In this document: positions 28,188-37,720 of the stretch, piece by piece
How positions within the stretch are numbered: position 1 is the stretch's first letter
How the letters are laid out: the number at the start of each line of letters is the position of its first letter
DNA from: an uncultured Prevotellaceae bacterium
Lineage (GTDB): Bacteria; Bacteroidota; Bacteroidia; Bacteroidales; Bacteroidaceae
Length of the DNA stretch: 64,000 nucleotides
Assembly: GCA_947305005.1 (NCBI GenBank)
Contig: CAMZCM010000007.1
Coordinates: 1 to 64,000 of the forward strand
Direction of reading: 5' to 3'
Translations under genes and position numbers: made by a program
The notes under the pieces: generated by a model
Database searches by the model: none
Told to the model about the DNA's origin: nothing
What the model saw: only the letters and a program-made list of their open reading frames with translations

Positions 28188-28583
28188 CTATTTACGCTTC
28201 CAGGTCTGGGTGCTGTGGAAGATGCCGAGAGAGCCTCTGACCTTCAAGTCATTGCCATCGAGCCAAATGCTGCAGTTGTAGGACTTGCCGGATTTGGGAT
28301 CGTAGATCTTTCCGCCTTCCCATTTGTTGCCCTTCTTGACGAGCTTGCTAAGGATGTTGACACCCACGAGCTTACGTGTCTTAAGTGCATCGTCAGGGTT
28401 GTGAACATCTTTCGTGTCATCACCTTTCTGGAGCCAGACGATTTTACCATTCACTACGCCATTTTGCTCATAAATCTGAACATGAGCATCGCCAGCTTCG
28501 GTAACCCATTTGCCAACGACATTTTGTGAATAGGCTGTAAGAGAGATGACAGCAAGTGTCAAGCTTAAAAGAAACATTTTCAT
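28188..28583 (-). CDS. DUF2147 exported protein
   Basis: Small secreted protein (131 aa) with signal peptide MKMFLLSLTLAVISLTAYSQ directly followed by the DUF2147 fold: VVGKWVTEAGDAHVQIYEQNGVVNGKIVWL, then GVNILSKLVKKGNKWEGGKIYDPKSGKSYNCSIWL and LKVRGSLGIFHSTQTWKR. Such proteins are lipocalin-like beta barrels of unknown ligand. The start at 28583 is set by a minus-strand TACCTTTG box at 28646-28653. It is a single-gene unit ended by the hairpin at 28106-28151. Confidence 0.88.
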   Translation of the reverse strand: MKMFLLSLTLAVISLTAYSQNVVGKWVTEAGDAHVQIYEQNGVVNGKIVWLQKGDDTKDVHNPDDALKTRKLVGVNILSKLVKKGNKWEGGKIYDPKSGKSYNCSIWLDGNDLKVRGSLGIFHSTQTWKRK

Positions 28584-28867
28584 ATTCAATTGTGCTTTAT
28601 CCCCATTTCCATAGGGCGGTTCATACTTTCTTTCCAAAAACGCTGCAAAGGTAACACCATTTCTCCTTTCTACCGCATTTTTCATCCAATTATTTCATCT
28701 GCCCCCGTCTTCTCTATATAATACGCGTACCTTATTCTATTTGTGGTAGGATTTCTTAGGTTGGTTCACATTTTTATTGTTACTTTGCCGAAAAAAGTTG
28801 TGGGCTTGTGCAACCTTTTGTCTTGTTCGCACGTTTTTATTCCAGAAAGTATCACTTAAAACGTCCA

Positions 28868-29371
28868 ATGACCCGAGAAGTATTCACCCAACTTGTCCGT
28901 AAGGAACTGCCAGGCTTGCGCCGCTTTTTGCTGGCGGCTTGCAGCGGCAACCGCGATGAGGCTGACGATGTGGCGCAGGAGGCGACAATGAAGGCTTACG
29001 TGGCTTCACGCACCTTTGAGGACGAAGCGAGATTCTCGGCTTGGCTCTACAGGATTGCCTGCAACACTCTGATTGATCATCAACGTAAGTTGACAACGCG
29101 AGGAGTGACATTGGACATCGACAAGGCCTACGATGTGGCAGCCGCCTCCCGTTCCGACGACAGTTTTGCCTATCAGGACCTTTATCACGCCATCGACGGC
29201 CTGACCATTAGCGAGCGCACCGCCGTCCTCCTCTTCTATATGGAAGACCGCCCCATTGCAGAGGTCGCAGCCATCATGAACGTTGCCGAAGGAACCGTGA
29301 AAGCCTATCTCTCTCGCGGACGGGAACACCTGAGGGAGATGTTGAAGGTGAAAGTGAAAAGTGAAAAGTGA
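28868..29371 (+). CDS. ECF RNA polymerase sigma factor
   Basis: Sigma-70 family ECF factor of 167 aa. Region 2 is seen as ADDVAQEATMKAYVASRTFEDEARFSAWLYRIACNTLIDHQRK and region 4 as LTISERTAVLLFYMEDRPIAEVAAIMNVAEGTVKAYLSRGREHLREML. The ATG at 28868 is preferred because a TACTTTGC promoter box lies at 28781-28788. Its last residues (KVKVKSEK) and stop codon are built from GTGAAAA heptamers, so its C-terminus depends on repeat number. It is followed by a small membrane protein that may be its anti-sigma factor. Confidence 0.92.
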   Translation: MTREVFTQLVRKELPGLRRFLLAACSGNRDEADDVAQEATMKAYVASRTFEDEARFSAWLYRIACNTLIDHQRKLTTRGVTLDIDKAYDVAAASRSDDSFAYQDLYHAIDGLTISERTAVLLFYMEDRPIAEVAAIMNVAEGTVKAYLSRGREHLREMLKVKVKSEK

Positions 29372-29444
29372 AAAATGAAAAGTGAAAAATGAAAAGTGAA
29401 AAGTGAAAAGTGAAAAATGAAAAGTGAAAAGTGAAAAGTGAAAA
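29354..29444. repeat. Thirteen RTGAAAA heptamers between sigma factor and next gene
   Basis: Thirteen tandem heptamers, ten GTGAAAA and three ATGAAAA, run from inside the last sigma codons to the base before the next start codon at 29445. The ATGAAAA units add three extra ATG codons, none in the downstream frame. Confidence 0.92.
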
Positions 29445-29825
29445 ATGACAGATATGAAAGACCAGGAACTACATGATATTTTCCATGCCTATCGTCCGGA
29501 GATTGACGATAACGATGCATTCATGGATCAGCTCTCTGCGCAGATAGACGCTATCGACGCCCAGCGGCAACCCCGCATCCGTCCGCTCTATCGCAAGGTC
29601 CTCCCCTGGGCAATGGGCATAGCGGCAGCAGTGGCGGTAACAGCGCTAGTGATCATCAAACCCACTACGCCTGCAGAAGACACTAGTTATGAGTCTCAAT
29701 TGCCAGCGTTTTATTACAGAAATATGCCTTCTTCTTCCTCTCATTTCTCAGACAGCTACGACGAAATCGTCAATGAGATAGAGACGAGCGGTCAGCAGTT
29801 GGAGAAAGCCATTGCCCAATTATAA
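29445..29825 (+). CDS. Single-pass membrane protein, possible anti-sigma factor
   Basis: A 126-aa protein: an acidic N-terminal cytoplasmic part (about 1-48, MKDQELHDIFHAYRPEIDDNDAFMDQL), one transmembrane helix (about 50-68, VLPWAMGIAAAVAVTALVII) and a short outer region. Size, topology and position directly after the ECF sigma gene fit a Bacteroidota anti-sigma factor, but no zinc-finger or FecR motif is present. An alternative ATG lies three codons in. Its translation start abuts the heptamer array, which may influence expression. Confidence 0.7.
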   Translation: MTDMKDQELHDIFHAYRPEIDDNDAFMDQLSAQIDAIDAQRQPRIRPLYRKVLPWAMGIAAAVAVTALVIIKPTTPAEDTSYESQLPAFYYRNMPSSSSHFSDSYDEIVNEIETSGQQLEKAIAQL

Positions 29826-29885
29826 ACTAAAAAGAAAGACGTCTTGCTATTCATAACCAATCATTCACCTCAAAACAACGAAACA

Positions 29886-30935
29886 ATGAAAAAGACAATA
29901 TTTCTTCTGATTGTGTGCTGCCTGACGGTTGCTTGTTCTTCGGAAAAGAAAAAGACCTCAGAAAATAGTCCTTCGAATGACCCCATCGAGAACCTGCTTT
30001 CCTATCTGGACGAACAACAGACGGACATTATTCCATATATAGAGTACGAAGGCGGTTCATTCCTGAAGACAAAAGTCCATTATCATCTTTCATATCATAA
30101 GACATGGGATGATGGTAAGAAACGTAAAGAAGTACTCGATTCATGCTTGAGTGCTTTCCGCTGGGGATGTTCTTTCGCCCGCCGTTGCTATCACAAGGAA
30201 AACCATGTTTTGGACAAGGATACCGTGCTCTACGCATTGGCGCTCGAAGGGGCGGACGGAGAGAAGATAGAGCTTCAAGGTTCTGGTAACTATGAATTCT
30301 ATAACCTTGATTATAAAGCGGCTCGTGCAGCAACCCTAAGGTACCAATCTACAAAAGAATATGCTGACGCAGAAGTAGATTACATCACCCGTGAGGCAAC
30401 AGGTGCTAAAGAAGAAACCTTTAACATCACTCCGTTCACCGATTTCATCAAAAGGAAGATGACGAAGATTGACGGCGTAAAGGTCTATAACACCTACTAC
30501 GAATGTACGGCCGAAGACTGGGATTTTGACATGCCTCTTATAGGAGATGCCTGTACCGCTGAAGGCGGACGTGACGGAATCACAACGGGACATCTCTATG
30601 TCTTCCCAGACTCAGATATGCACATTAAAGATGAGTTTGATAGTGCTATCAGATATCACATGCATTCGTATCCTCAACAGACTTTCTATATCACAGGGAA
30701 TATAAAAGACTCAAGAATCACATTTTATACAATAAAAGAAGGAAGAAGTTTTCCTTTGAGTAAAACCAAAGCCTACAAGCATAAGATGTTGTATTGCGCA
30801 TCGTCCGACAATCATTTCTATATCCTTGTTCTTGACGAGACCATCGGTGCTTTCTGCACGCCTTCTGACTGGATGCACACGCTGCGCATCAAAAACCACA
30901 AAGCAGAATACATCCCCGGTTTCGGACCCGCGTAG
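29886..30935 (+). CDS. Lipoprotein of unknown function
   Basis: Secreted lipoprotein of 349 aa: signal MKKTIFLLIVCCLTVAC with the lipobox cysteine at residue 17, then a charged, Ser-rich linker. The rest is mixed alpha/beta with no domain I recognise. The start at 29886 is preferred over 29844 because it places the Lys-Lys start of the signal peptide at the N-terminus. It is probably co-transcribed with the sigma factor and membrane protein ahead of it. Function is not assigned. Confidence 0.75.
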   Translation: MKKTIFLLIVCCLTVACSSEKKKTSENSPSNDPIENLLSYLDEQQTDIIPYIEYEGGSFLKTKVHYHLSYHKTWDDGKKRKEVLDSCLSAFRWGCSFARRCYHKENHVLDKDTVLYALALEGADGEKIELQGSGNYEFYNLDYKAARAATLRYQSTKEYADAEVDYITREATGAKEETFNITPFTDFIKRKMTKIDGVKVYNTYYECTAEDWDFDMPLIGDACTAEGGRDGITTGHLYVFPDSDMHIKDEFDSAIRYHMHSYPQQTFYITGNIKDSRITFYTIKEGRSFPLSKTKAYKHKMLYCASSDNHFYILVLDETIGAFCTPSDWMHTLRIKNHKAEYIPGFGPA

Positions 30936-30987
30936 AACGGCTATCTTGACTGGATCAAGCAGAAAAAACGTTAAATAAAAACCCTTC

Positions 30988-31021
30988 TTTGTTCTTATTC
31001 CGGCCGGAATACATACCTTTG
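30988..31021 (+). promoter_or_regulatory. Promoter with an internal 16-bp palindrome
   Basis: TTTG at 30988-30991 and TACCTTTG at 31014-31021 flank the perfect palindrome TATTCCGGCCGGAATA (30996-31011). It is far richer in GC than the surrounding leader and lies where a repressor would block RNA polymerase. The TlpA-like gene starts 35 bp further on. Confidence 0.65.
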
Positions 31022-31055
31022 AGCACAAAAACTCAAAAACACCTATTTTTAACTT

Positions 31056-33482
31056 ATGAGAAGAACCACTATTGTTGCACTGCTTACAGTGCTGATGCTC
31101 ACAGCTCAGATGGCTGTAGCTCGAGAGAAAGTAGTCGTATGGGAGCAACCTGCGACTGAAGTCAACACCGAAACAGAAGGTTTTTTCCGCACGTTGTTGG
31201 AGATTACACGTGTGGAGTTCGCAAAGGATGAGACCCGCGTGATGATGCACGTGGCGAACCGCGAGTCGAACTGGGTCAAGTTCGCGTCCACGACCCACCT
31301 TGTTGCCGATGGCAAGACATACGCCTTGACAAGCCTCGACGGTATGGCGCTTGACAAGAACACCTTTTTAAGGAATCACGGTCAGGTGGATCTCGTGTTT
31401 CACTTCCAACCGCTACCCAAGAAGACAAAGCGCTTTGATTTTACGGAAGGGGATTTCAATGGTGCGTTCCAACTGCTGGGCATAGAAGCCGCCAACACTC
31501 GCGCCAGCCAACTCTTCCCTTCCAACTGGCGTAACACGCAGACGGGCGACTGGGACATCAGTTTCTTCGACGAATGTGCCATCTACGACTGCCAGTTCTG
31601 GAACTACAAGCAGCGCCAAGAGAAAGGTGATGCCTACACCTTCGTGTTAGAGAACGGCGGTAAGGAGATCACAGTCAACGTAGCAAAGAATAAGAACGGA
31701 TTGCGCGAGATCACTATTGACGGCAAGACAGGAACTTACAACCTCATCAGCTCCATCACCTTACCCGACTATCCCCAGAAGGACACGTGTTCCACATTTA
31801 AGGATACCCACTATCAGACGGACACCGTGACCTTGATAGGGTGGCTGAAAAATATGCCACAGAAGATGAAGGAGAAAGACAACGAATATAGTGTTTCTGT
31901 TTACGATGACATCTTCAATGGCGGCTCCCATGGGAATACAAGTTTTGCCAAGATGGACTCGCTGGGTCGTTTCGTGATGAAGATTCCCATGCTGAACAGC
32001 GCAGAGGCGTTCTTTGACTGGGACCGCACCTACATCCGCACCCTGTTTGAACCAGGTGAAACCTACTTGATGCTCTACGACTTCAAGGGTGGCCACAAAC
32101 TCTTCATGGGCAAAAACTGCCGTCTGCAGAATGAGACGCTGGCCCAACGTGTCGGCTGGGTCGGTGCTGACTCAGAACGCGATATGGACGAGAAAGCCGC
32201 GATGAAGTACCTCGAAGACACCAAAGCGGACAAGGAGGACGAAATAAAAGTCATGAAGCAGGCCATTGCCGACCGCCCCAACATCTCCGACCGCTATATC
32301 AAGTACCTGACCAATGTTTATAACGTTTCCGAAGGTCGCGAACTCATGCAAGGTCGTTTCTACATGAAGGACAGACATGTTCCGGCCAGATACCTCAACT
32401 ACGTCCATCGCCAGCACTGGCAGCAACCCATCCGTCCTTATACGCTTTGCCGCGAGTTCAAGACGTTAATAAGAGATTATATCGACCAGCTTGTCTATGA
32501 CCGCTATTGCATCCCTTATGGTGATCATAACCATTATATTATTCCCAGCGAGAATTGCTATGTGCCTGTGCTTCGCCGCGCTAAGGAGGCTGGAAAGATA
32601 AAGATTACGGACGAGGAACTGGCGCTGATTGAGCGCTATGGCAATGACCGGACAAAGTATGATTATCTGTTAGCCTCCGAAGAAAACGAAGAAGCGAAAA
32701 AGGCTTCAGAAGCGTATTACCAACAAGATTTTGTCCAACAGAGTTTCGCCATTCTCGACCGCGAGGACATTCATCAGGTATTGGTGGACGAGACACCGCT
32801 GTTCGAAGTCTATCGCGCCCTCGATAGGGTGGATTCCGTAGGCGGCGATCAGGACTTACGCGACATCATCATCACCAGCAAACTGCATCAGGATATTGAC
32901 CACGACCGCGAACCGCTGACAGATTATGTGATGCGTTACTACGACGAGAACGTGAAGATGCCAGCCGCCAAGGATTTCCTGCACGCGGAGCAGGAGAAAT
33001 ACCTCGCCCTGCATCGCAAAAACATTTCTCATGCTGAGAGCCTGAAGTCGGCAGAAGACGTAGCGAACATGAGCGATGGCGAGAAGATCCTACGTAAGAT
33101 TATTGAGCCTTACAAGGGCAGGATCATCCTCTTGGACATCTGGGGAACGTGGTGTAGTCCTTGCAAGGCGGCTCTCGCGGAGAGCAAGGAAGAATACGAG
33201 CGCTTGAAAGACTTTGACCTCGTCTATCTCTACCTATGCAATAATAGCAGCGATGAGTCGTGGAAGAATGTCATCAAGGAGTATGATGTAACGGGTGACA
33301 ATGTAGTCCACTACAACCTGCCCGAGACCCAACAGAGCGCCATCGAACATTTCCTTAACGTCCGTGCCTTCCCCCATTACACACTTATTGACCGTGACGG
33401 TACCATCCTTGATGTCAACGCTGATCCGCGTGATATGGAGGGACAAGGGCTCATCAAGATCCTGAAACAGATGAAAGAATGA
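31056..33482 (+). CDS. Large exported protein with C-terminal TlpA-like thioredoxin domain
   Basis: An 808-aa periplasmic protein with signal peptide MRRTTIVALLTVLMLTAQMAVA. The first 200 residues resemble a beta-rich domain with no firm assignment, the middle (about 270-640) is helical, and the last 140 residues are a thioredoxin fold with the redox pair C700-S-P-C703 in WGTWCSPCK and the cis-proline region RAFPHYTLID. This build (unknown N-domain plus TlpA-like end) is frequent in Bacteroidota. It has its own promoter with a palindrome and is followed by mutS on a separate promoter. Substrates are unknown. Confidence 0.85.
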   Translation: MRRTTIVALLTVLMLTAQMAVAREKVVVWEQPATEVNTETEGFFRTLLEITRVEFAKDETRVMMHVANRESNWVKFASTTHLVADGKTYALTSLDGMALDKNTFLRNHGQVDLVFHFQPLPKKTKRFDFTEGDFNGAFQLLGIEAANTRASQLFPSNWRNTQTGDWDISFFDECAIYDCQFWNYKQRQEKGDAYTFVLENGGKEITVNVAKNKNGLREITIDGKTGTYNLISSITLPDYPQKDTCSTFKDTHYQTDTVTLIGWLKNMPQKMKEKDNEYSVSVYDDIFNGGSHGNTSFAKMDSLGRFVMKIPMLNSAEAFFDWDRTYIRTLFEPGETYLMLYDFKGGHKLFMGKNCRLQNETLAQRVGWVGADSERDMDEKAAMKYLEDTKADKEDEIKVMKQAIADRPNISDRYIKYLTNVYNVSEGRELMQGRFYMKDRHVPARYLNYVHRQHWQQPIRPYTLCREFKTLIRDYIDQLVYDRYCIPYGDHNHYIIPSENCYVPVLRRAKEAGKIKITDEELALIERYGNDRTKYDYLLASEENEEAKKASEAYYQQDFVQQSFAILDREDIHQVLVDETPLFEVYRALDRVDSVGGDQDLRDIIITSKLHQDIDHDREPLTDYVMRYYDENVKMPAAKDFLHAEQEKYLALHRKNISHAESLKSAEDVANMSDGEKILRKIIEPYKGRIILLDIWGTWCSPCKAALAESKEEYERLKDFDLVYLYLCNNSSDESWKNVIKEYDVTGDNVVHYNLPETQQSAIEHFLNVRAFPHYTLIDRDGTILDVNADPRDMEGQGLIKILKQMKE

Positions 33483-33483
33483 G

Positions 33484-33646
33484 TTTTCTTCACTTTCGCA
33501 AACCTCATAACCTCACAACCTCATAACCTTACATATTGAGCTTTTGCGAAATATTTCACTATAAAACAAAGGAAAATACATAAAAAGAAGAGAAAAAAGG
33601 GGGAAAATGACTACTTTTGCAGGCAAATATTAAATATCCTGATGGT
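33484..33646. other. Leader of mutS with CCTCATAAC spacer repeat
   Basis: No gene. The words CCTCATAAC/CCTCACAAC repeat at about 33505-33530. The TACTTTTG box of mutS is at 33612-33619. Confidence 0.6.
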
Positions 33647-36259
33647 ATGGCAGAAATTACTCCCATGATGAAACAATTCTTCGACCTCAAGGCGAAGCAT
33701 CCCGATGCGATTCTTCTCTTCAGGTGCGGAGACTTCTATGAGACTTACGCACAAGACGCTGTGGAAGCCTCGGACATCTTGGGAATCACCCTGACGAAAC
33801 GCAATAACGGTAAAGAAAATGAGAGTACGGCGATGGCGGGTTTCCCACACCATGCTCTCGACACTTATCTTCCAAAACTGGTGCGCGCTGGAAGAAGGGT
33901 GGCCATCTGCGACCAACTGGAAGACCCGAAGCTGACCAAGAAACTCGTGAAACGCGGCATCACAGAGTTGGTGACACCAGGTGTAGCCATCACTGACACG
34001 GTGTTGAACTACCGCGAGAACAATTTTTTGGCGGCCGTACATTTTGCCAAGGAGGATTTGGTAGGCATCAGTTTCCTGGATATCTCTACGGGTGAATGGT
34101 TAGTTGCCGAGGGCGCTGCTGAATATGTGGATAAGCTGATGGGCAATTTCTCACCCAAGGAAGTGCTCTATGAACGTGGACGCAAAGGGCTCTTTGAGGG
34201 TTGCTTCGGAACAAAATTTGTCACATTCGAACTTGATGACTGGGTGTTTACCAGTCAGACGGCCAATGATAAGCTGACGCGCCACTTCGAGGTCAAGAAC
34301 CTGAAAGGCTTCGGTATTGACGGCCTCCGTGCAGGTATTATCGCAGCAGGAGCTATCCTGCAGTATCTGGAGCTGACACAGCACACCCAGATACAACATA
34401 TCACGAGCATCAGTCGCATCGAAGAGGAGCGCTATGTAAGACTGGATAAATTCACAGTACGCAATCTGGAACTGATACAACCGCTCAATGACGGAGGCCG
34501 TTCACTGCTGGATGTCATTGACCATACAGTAACGCCCATGGGTGCTCGAATGCTCCATCGCTGGTTGTTGTTCCCTCTGCGCGACACGCTACAGATCAAT
34601 AATCGTCTGGATGTGGTAGATTACTATTTCCGCAACCCGGATTTCCGCGATTTCATCGGAGAACAGCTGCATCTCATCGGGGATCTGGAGCGTATCACAT
34701 CCAAGGTGGCCGTAGGACGTGTCTCGCCGCGTGACATCGTGCAGCTACGGGTCGCATTACAGGCCATCGAGCCCATGAAAAAGCTCTGTATGGAAGCGGA
34801 AGATGAGACGTTGCGTCGCATCGGAGAACAATTGAATCTCTGTGCCAGCATCCGTGACCGAATTGCCCGTGAGATACAGCCCGATCCGCCCCTCACCGTG
34901 CAGAAAGGAAACGTGATAGCAACAGGTGTCTCTCCCGAACTGGATGAGCTCCGACAGATTGCTTACAGCGGCAAGGACTATCTGCTGCAGATCCAACAGC
35001 GCGAGGCGGAGGCTACGGGAATCCAGAGCCTGAAGGTAGCTTATAACAATGTCTTCGGCTACTATCTGGAAGTACGCAATACATATAAGGATAAGGTACC
35101 AGCGGAATGGATTCGCAAACAGACACTGGTAAATGCCGAGCGCTATATCACTCAAGAGTTAAAAGAATACGAGGAAAAGATTCTTGGTGCCGAAGACCGC
35201 ATTCTGGCGCTCGAAGAACGACTCTTCGCTGCTTTGGTGAATGCTGTTTCTGCGTTCACTCCCGACATCCAACGCAATGCCCAGTTGGTGGCACAATTGG
35301 ATTGTCTTCTTTCCTTTGCCACGACGGCCGCCGAGAACAACTATATCCGTCCGGTGGTGGACAATAGCACAGATATCGATATCCGTCAAGGCCGTCACCC
35401 CGTCATTGAGTGTCAGATGCCCGTCGGCGAGCGTTATATCGCCAATGATGTACGTTTAGACACCACGAACCAGCAGATACTCATTATTACCGGTCCTAAT
35501 ATGGCTGGTAAGAGTGCGTTACTCAGACAGACGGCTCTCATCACCCTATTGGCACAGATTGGCTGTTTCGTTCCTGCTGATAGTGCCCGCATCGGTTGGG
35601 TGGACAAGATTTTCACTCGCGTAGGCGCCAGTGATAATATATCGGTCGGCGAATCGACCTTCATGGTAGAGATGAGCGAGGCTGCCAATATCCTGAACAA
35701 TATCTCTGAACGCAGCCTCATCCTCTTCGATGAACTGGGACGCGGCACCAGCACCTATGACGGTATCAGCATTGCATGGGCCATCGTGGAGTTCATCCAT
35801 GAGAACCAACGCGGACATGCCCGTACGCTCTTTGCCACGCACTACCATGAGCTTAATGAAATGGAGAAAAACTTTGCTCGCATCAAGAACTTCAACGTCA
35901 GTGTACGCGAATTGCGAGGAAAGGTGATATTTGTGCGCAAGCTGGAGCCCGGAGGCTCAGAACACAGCTTCGGTATTCATGTGGCGAAATTAGCGGGTAT
36001 GCCGAAAGACATCGTCCGACGGGCCGAAACAATCCTGAAGCAATTAGAAAACAGTGCTGACAGGGAGGGACTTGGTTCCGGTCTCAAGATTGGGAACCTG
36101 CCCGAAACGGATCATGTGCAACTCAGTTTCTTCCAGCTCGACGATCCTGTGCTCTGCCAGATACGTGACCAGATTCTTGGGCTTGACATCAACAGCCTTA
36201 CTCCCATTGATGCCCTCAACAAACTTGACAGCATCAAACGTATTCTCACAGGGAAGTAA
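33647..36259 (+). CDS. mutS: DNA mismatch repair protein MutS
   Basis: Mismatch recognition ATPase. The mispair-binding Phe-x-Glu is F30-Y31-E32 (GDFYETY). The connector, lever and clamp regions follow, and the C-terminal ATPase has Walker A GPNMAGKS (616-623), [12 protein letters not shown] and the Walker B/signature [16 protein letters not shown]. Length 870 aa is normal for Bacteroidota. The start at 33647 is chosen because a TACTTTTG promoter box (33612-33619) overlaps an upstream TTG start candidate at 33617, which would lie before the transcript. The gene converges with the flippase gene, 8 bp apart. Confidence 0.95.
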   Translation: MAEITPMMKQFFDLKAKHPDAILLFRCGDFYETYAQDAVEASDILGITLTKRNNGKENESTAMAGFPHHALDTYLPKLVRAGRRVAICDQLEDPKLTKKLVKRGITELVTPGVAITDTVLNYRENNFLAAVHFAKEDLVGISFLDISTGEWLVAEGAAEYVDKLMGNFSPKEVLYERGRKGLFEGCFGTKFVTFELDDWVFTSQTANDKLTRHFEVKNLKGFGIDGLRAGIIAAGAILQYLELTQHTQIQHITSISRIEEERYVRLDKFTVRNLELIQPLNDGGRSLLDVIDHTVTPMGARMLHRWLLFPLRDTLQINNRLDVVDYYFRNPDFRDFIGEQLHLIGDLERITSKVAVGRVSPRDIVQLRVALQAIEPMKKLCMEAEDETLRRIGEQLNLCASIRDRIAREIQPDPPLTVQKGNVIATGVSPELDELRQIAYSGKDYLLQIQQREAEATGIQSLKVAYNNVFGYYLEVRNTYKDKVPAEWIRKQTLVNAERYITQELKEYEEKILGAEDRILALEERLFAALVNAVSAFTPDIQRNAQLVAQLDCLLSFATTAAENNYIRPVVDNSTDIDIRQGRHPVIECQMPVGERYIANDVRLDTTNQQILIITGPNMAGKSALLRQTALITLLAQIGCFVPADSARIGWVDKIFTRVGASDNISVGESTFMVEMSEAANILNNISERSLILFDELGRGTSTYDGISIAWAIVEFIHENQRGHARTLFATHYHELNEMEKNFARIKNFNVSVRELRGKVIFVRKLEPGGSEHSFGIHVAKLAGMPKDIVRRAETILKQLENSADREGLGSGLKIGNLPETDHVQLSFFQLDDPVLCQIRDQILGLDINSLTPIDALNKLDSIKRILTGK

Positions 36260-36267
36260 GGCCGTAT

Positions 36268-37710
36268 TCAGAAGTATTTGCCGACCAAGGGCAAACTGCG
36301 TAGAGGCAGGTCGCGCTTGATGATGTATGCTACGAAGAGGAGCAGGAGAAGGGTGTTGATCAGCAGTTGCGCCCAGACAGGAACGACAGCAGGCAGGTAT
36401 TCCATCACCACGAAGAGAACGGCTGTGAGAAGGACATAACAGGTGATGTCCTTCATGGGATAGTCTATCGGATTCTTACGTTGCCCGACGATATAGCTGA
36501 GCACCATCGCCGTGCCATAACCAGCGACTCCTCCCCAAGCACAAGCCCAATAGCCATAACGGGGAATCAACAGAATGTTGACGGTGAGGAGGACAGCACA
36601 GCCGATAATCGAGAAGATGGCACCATAGATAGTCTTATCAATGAGCTTGTACCAGAAGGAAAGGTTGAAATAAACGCCCATCATAATCTCTGCGGCCATC
36701 ACGATAGGTACTACACCAAGACCCTCACGATAACCTGCACCTATAATATATTGCAGAATGGGCATATACGCTACAACAGCCAGGAAGGCAAGGAGTGTGA
36801 AGATGAGGAAGAACTTCATCGCTGAAGCGTAGTACTCACGGCTGTCAGCATCCTTGGCTTTAGCGAAGACGATAGGCTCGTAAGCATAGCGGAACGCCTG
36901 TGTAATCATGGCCATAATCATCGCTATCTTGACACAACTGCCATAGATGCCCAATTGCACGTTAGCCTCAGCTGCATCGGGATAGACAAGAGGGAAGATA
37001 ATCTTATCGGCCACCTGGTTCAAGATGCCGGCGATGCCGAGGATAAGGATGGGCCAGGAGTAAGAGAGCATCCGCCGCAAGAGGGCACCATCACAATGCC
37101 AATGGATGCGCCATAGGTCTGGGATAAACAGAAGGGTGATGAAACCCGTGCAGACGAGGTTGATGAAGAAAACATAGAAAACACTCGTCTTGCCCAGCAC
37201 CACGAAATAAAGGAGGTTCAGACCGATGTTCAAGAAGATGAACAGCAACTTCAGGGAAGCAAAACGAATGGCACGTTTCTGGAATCGAAGGAAGCTGAAA
37301 GGCAAGGCCTGCACAGCATCCATCGCCACCACAACACCCATCATCAGCAAATACTCATGATGATCACCATAGCCGAGATAACCGGCAACAGGTGTGATAA
37401 AGCCGAAGAGAAGCACTAGAAACAATGCTGTCAAAGTGCCTACGGTAGCAAACGCAGTAGAAAAGACGGTGTCGGCTTTCTCGCCCTCATCGTTGGCAAA
37501 ACGGAACAGCGTCGTCTCCATGCCGAAGGTGAGCAGAACCAATAGCAGAGCCGTATAGGCATAGATATTCGTGCTCACCCCATAATCACCCGACTCCTTG
37601 GGCATATAGTGCGTGTAAAGTGGCACAAGGAGATAATTAAGGAACCGCCCTACGATGCTACTCAGCCCGTAGATGGCGGTATCCTTCATTAAAGCGTTCA
37701 GTCTTGCCAT
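36268..37710 (-). CDS. Polysaccharide flippase (Wzx/MurJ-like, MOP superfamily)
   Basis: Integral membrane protein of 480 aa with about 14 helices, beginning with the amphipathic LKDTAIYGLSSIVGRFLNYLLVPLYTHYM segment typical of oligosaccharide flippases. It would move lipid-linked glycans across the inner membrane. The gene is last of a three-gene minus-strand group (SpmAB-like protein, alkaline phosphatase, flippase; gaps 20 and 10 bp). No glycan gene cluster is nearby, so it may act as a housekeeping lipid-linked precursor exporter rather than in a capsule locus. Confidence 0.85.
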   Translation of the reverse strand: MARLNALMKDTAIYGLSSIVGRFLNYLLVPLYTHYMPKESGDYGVSTNIYAYTALLLVLLTFGMETTLFRFANDEGEKADTVFSTAFATVGTLTALFLVLLFGFITPVAGYLGYGDHHEYLLMMGVVVAMDAVQALPFSFLRFQKRAIRFASLKLLFIFLNIGLNLLYFVVLGKTSVFYVFFINLVCTGFITLLFIPDLWRIHWHCDGALLRRMLSYSWPILILGIAGILNQVADKIIFPLVYPDAAEANVQLGIYGSCVKIAMIMAMITQAFRYAYEPIVFAKAKDADSREYYASAMKFFLIFTLLAFLAVVAYMPILQYIIGAGYREGLGVVPIVMAAEIMMGVYFNLSFWYKLIDKTIYGAIFSIIGCAVLLTVNILLIPRYGYWACAWGGVAGYGTAMVLSYIVGQRKNPIDYPMKDITCYVLLTAVLFVVMEYLPAVVPVWAQLLINTLLLLLFVAYIIKRDLPLRSLPLVGKYF

Positions 37711-37720
37711 TTCTCAAAGA

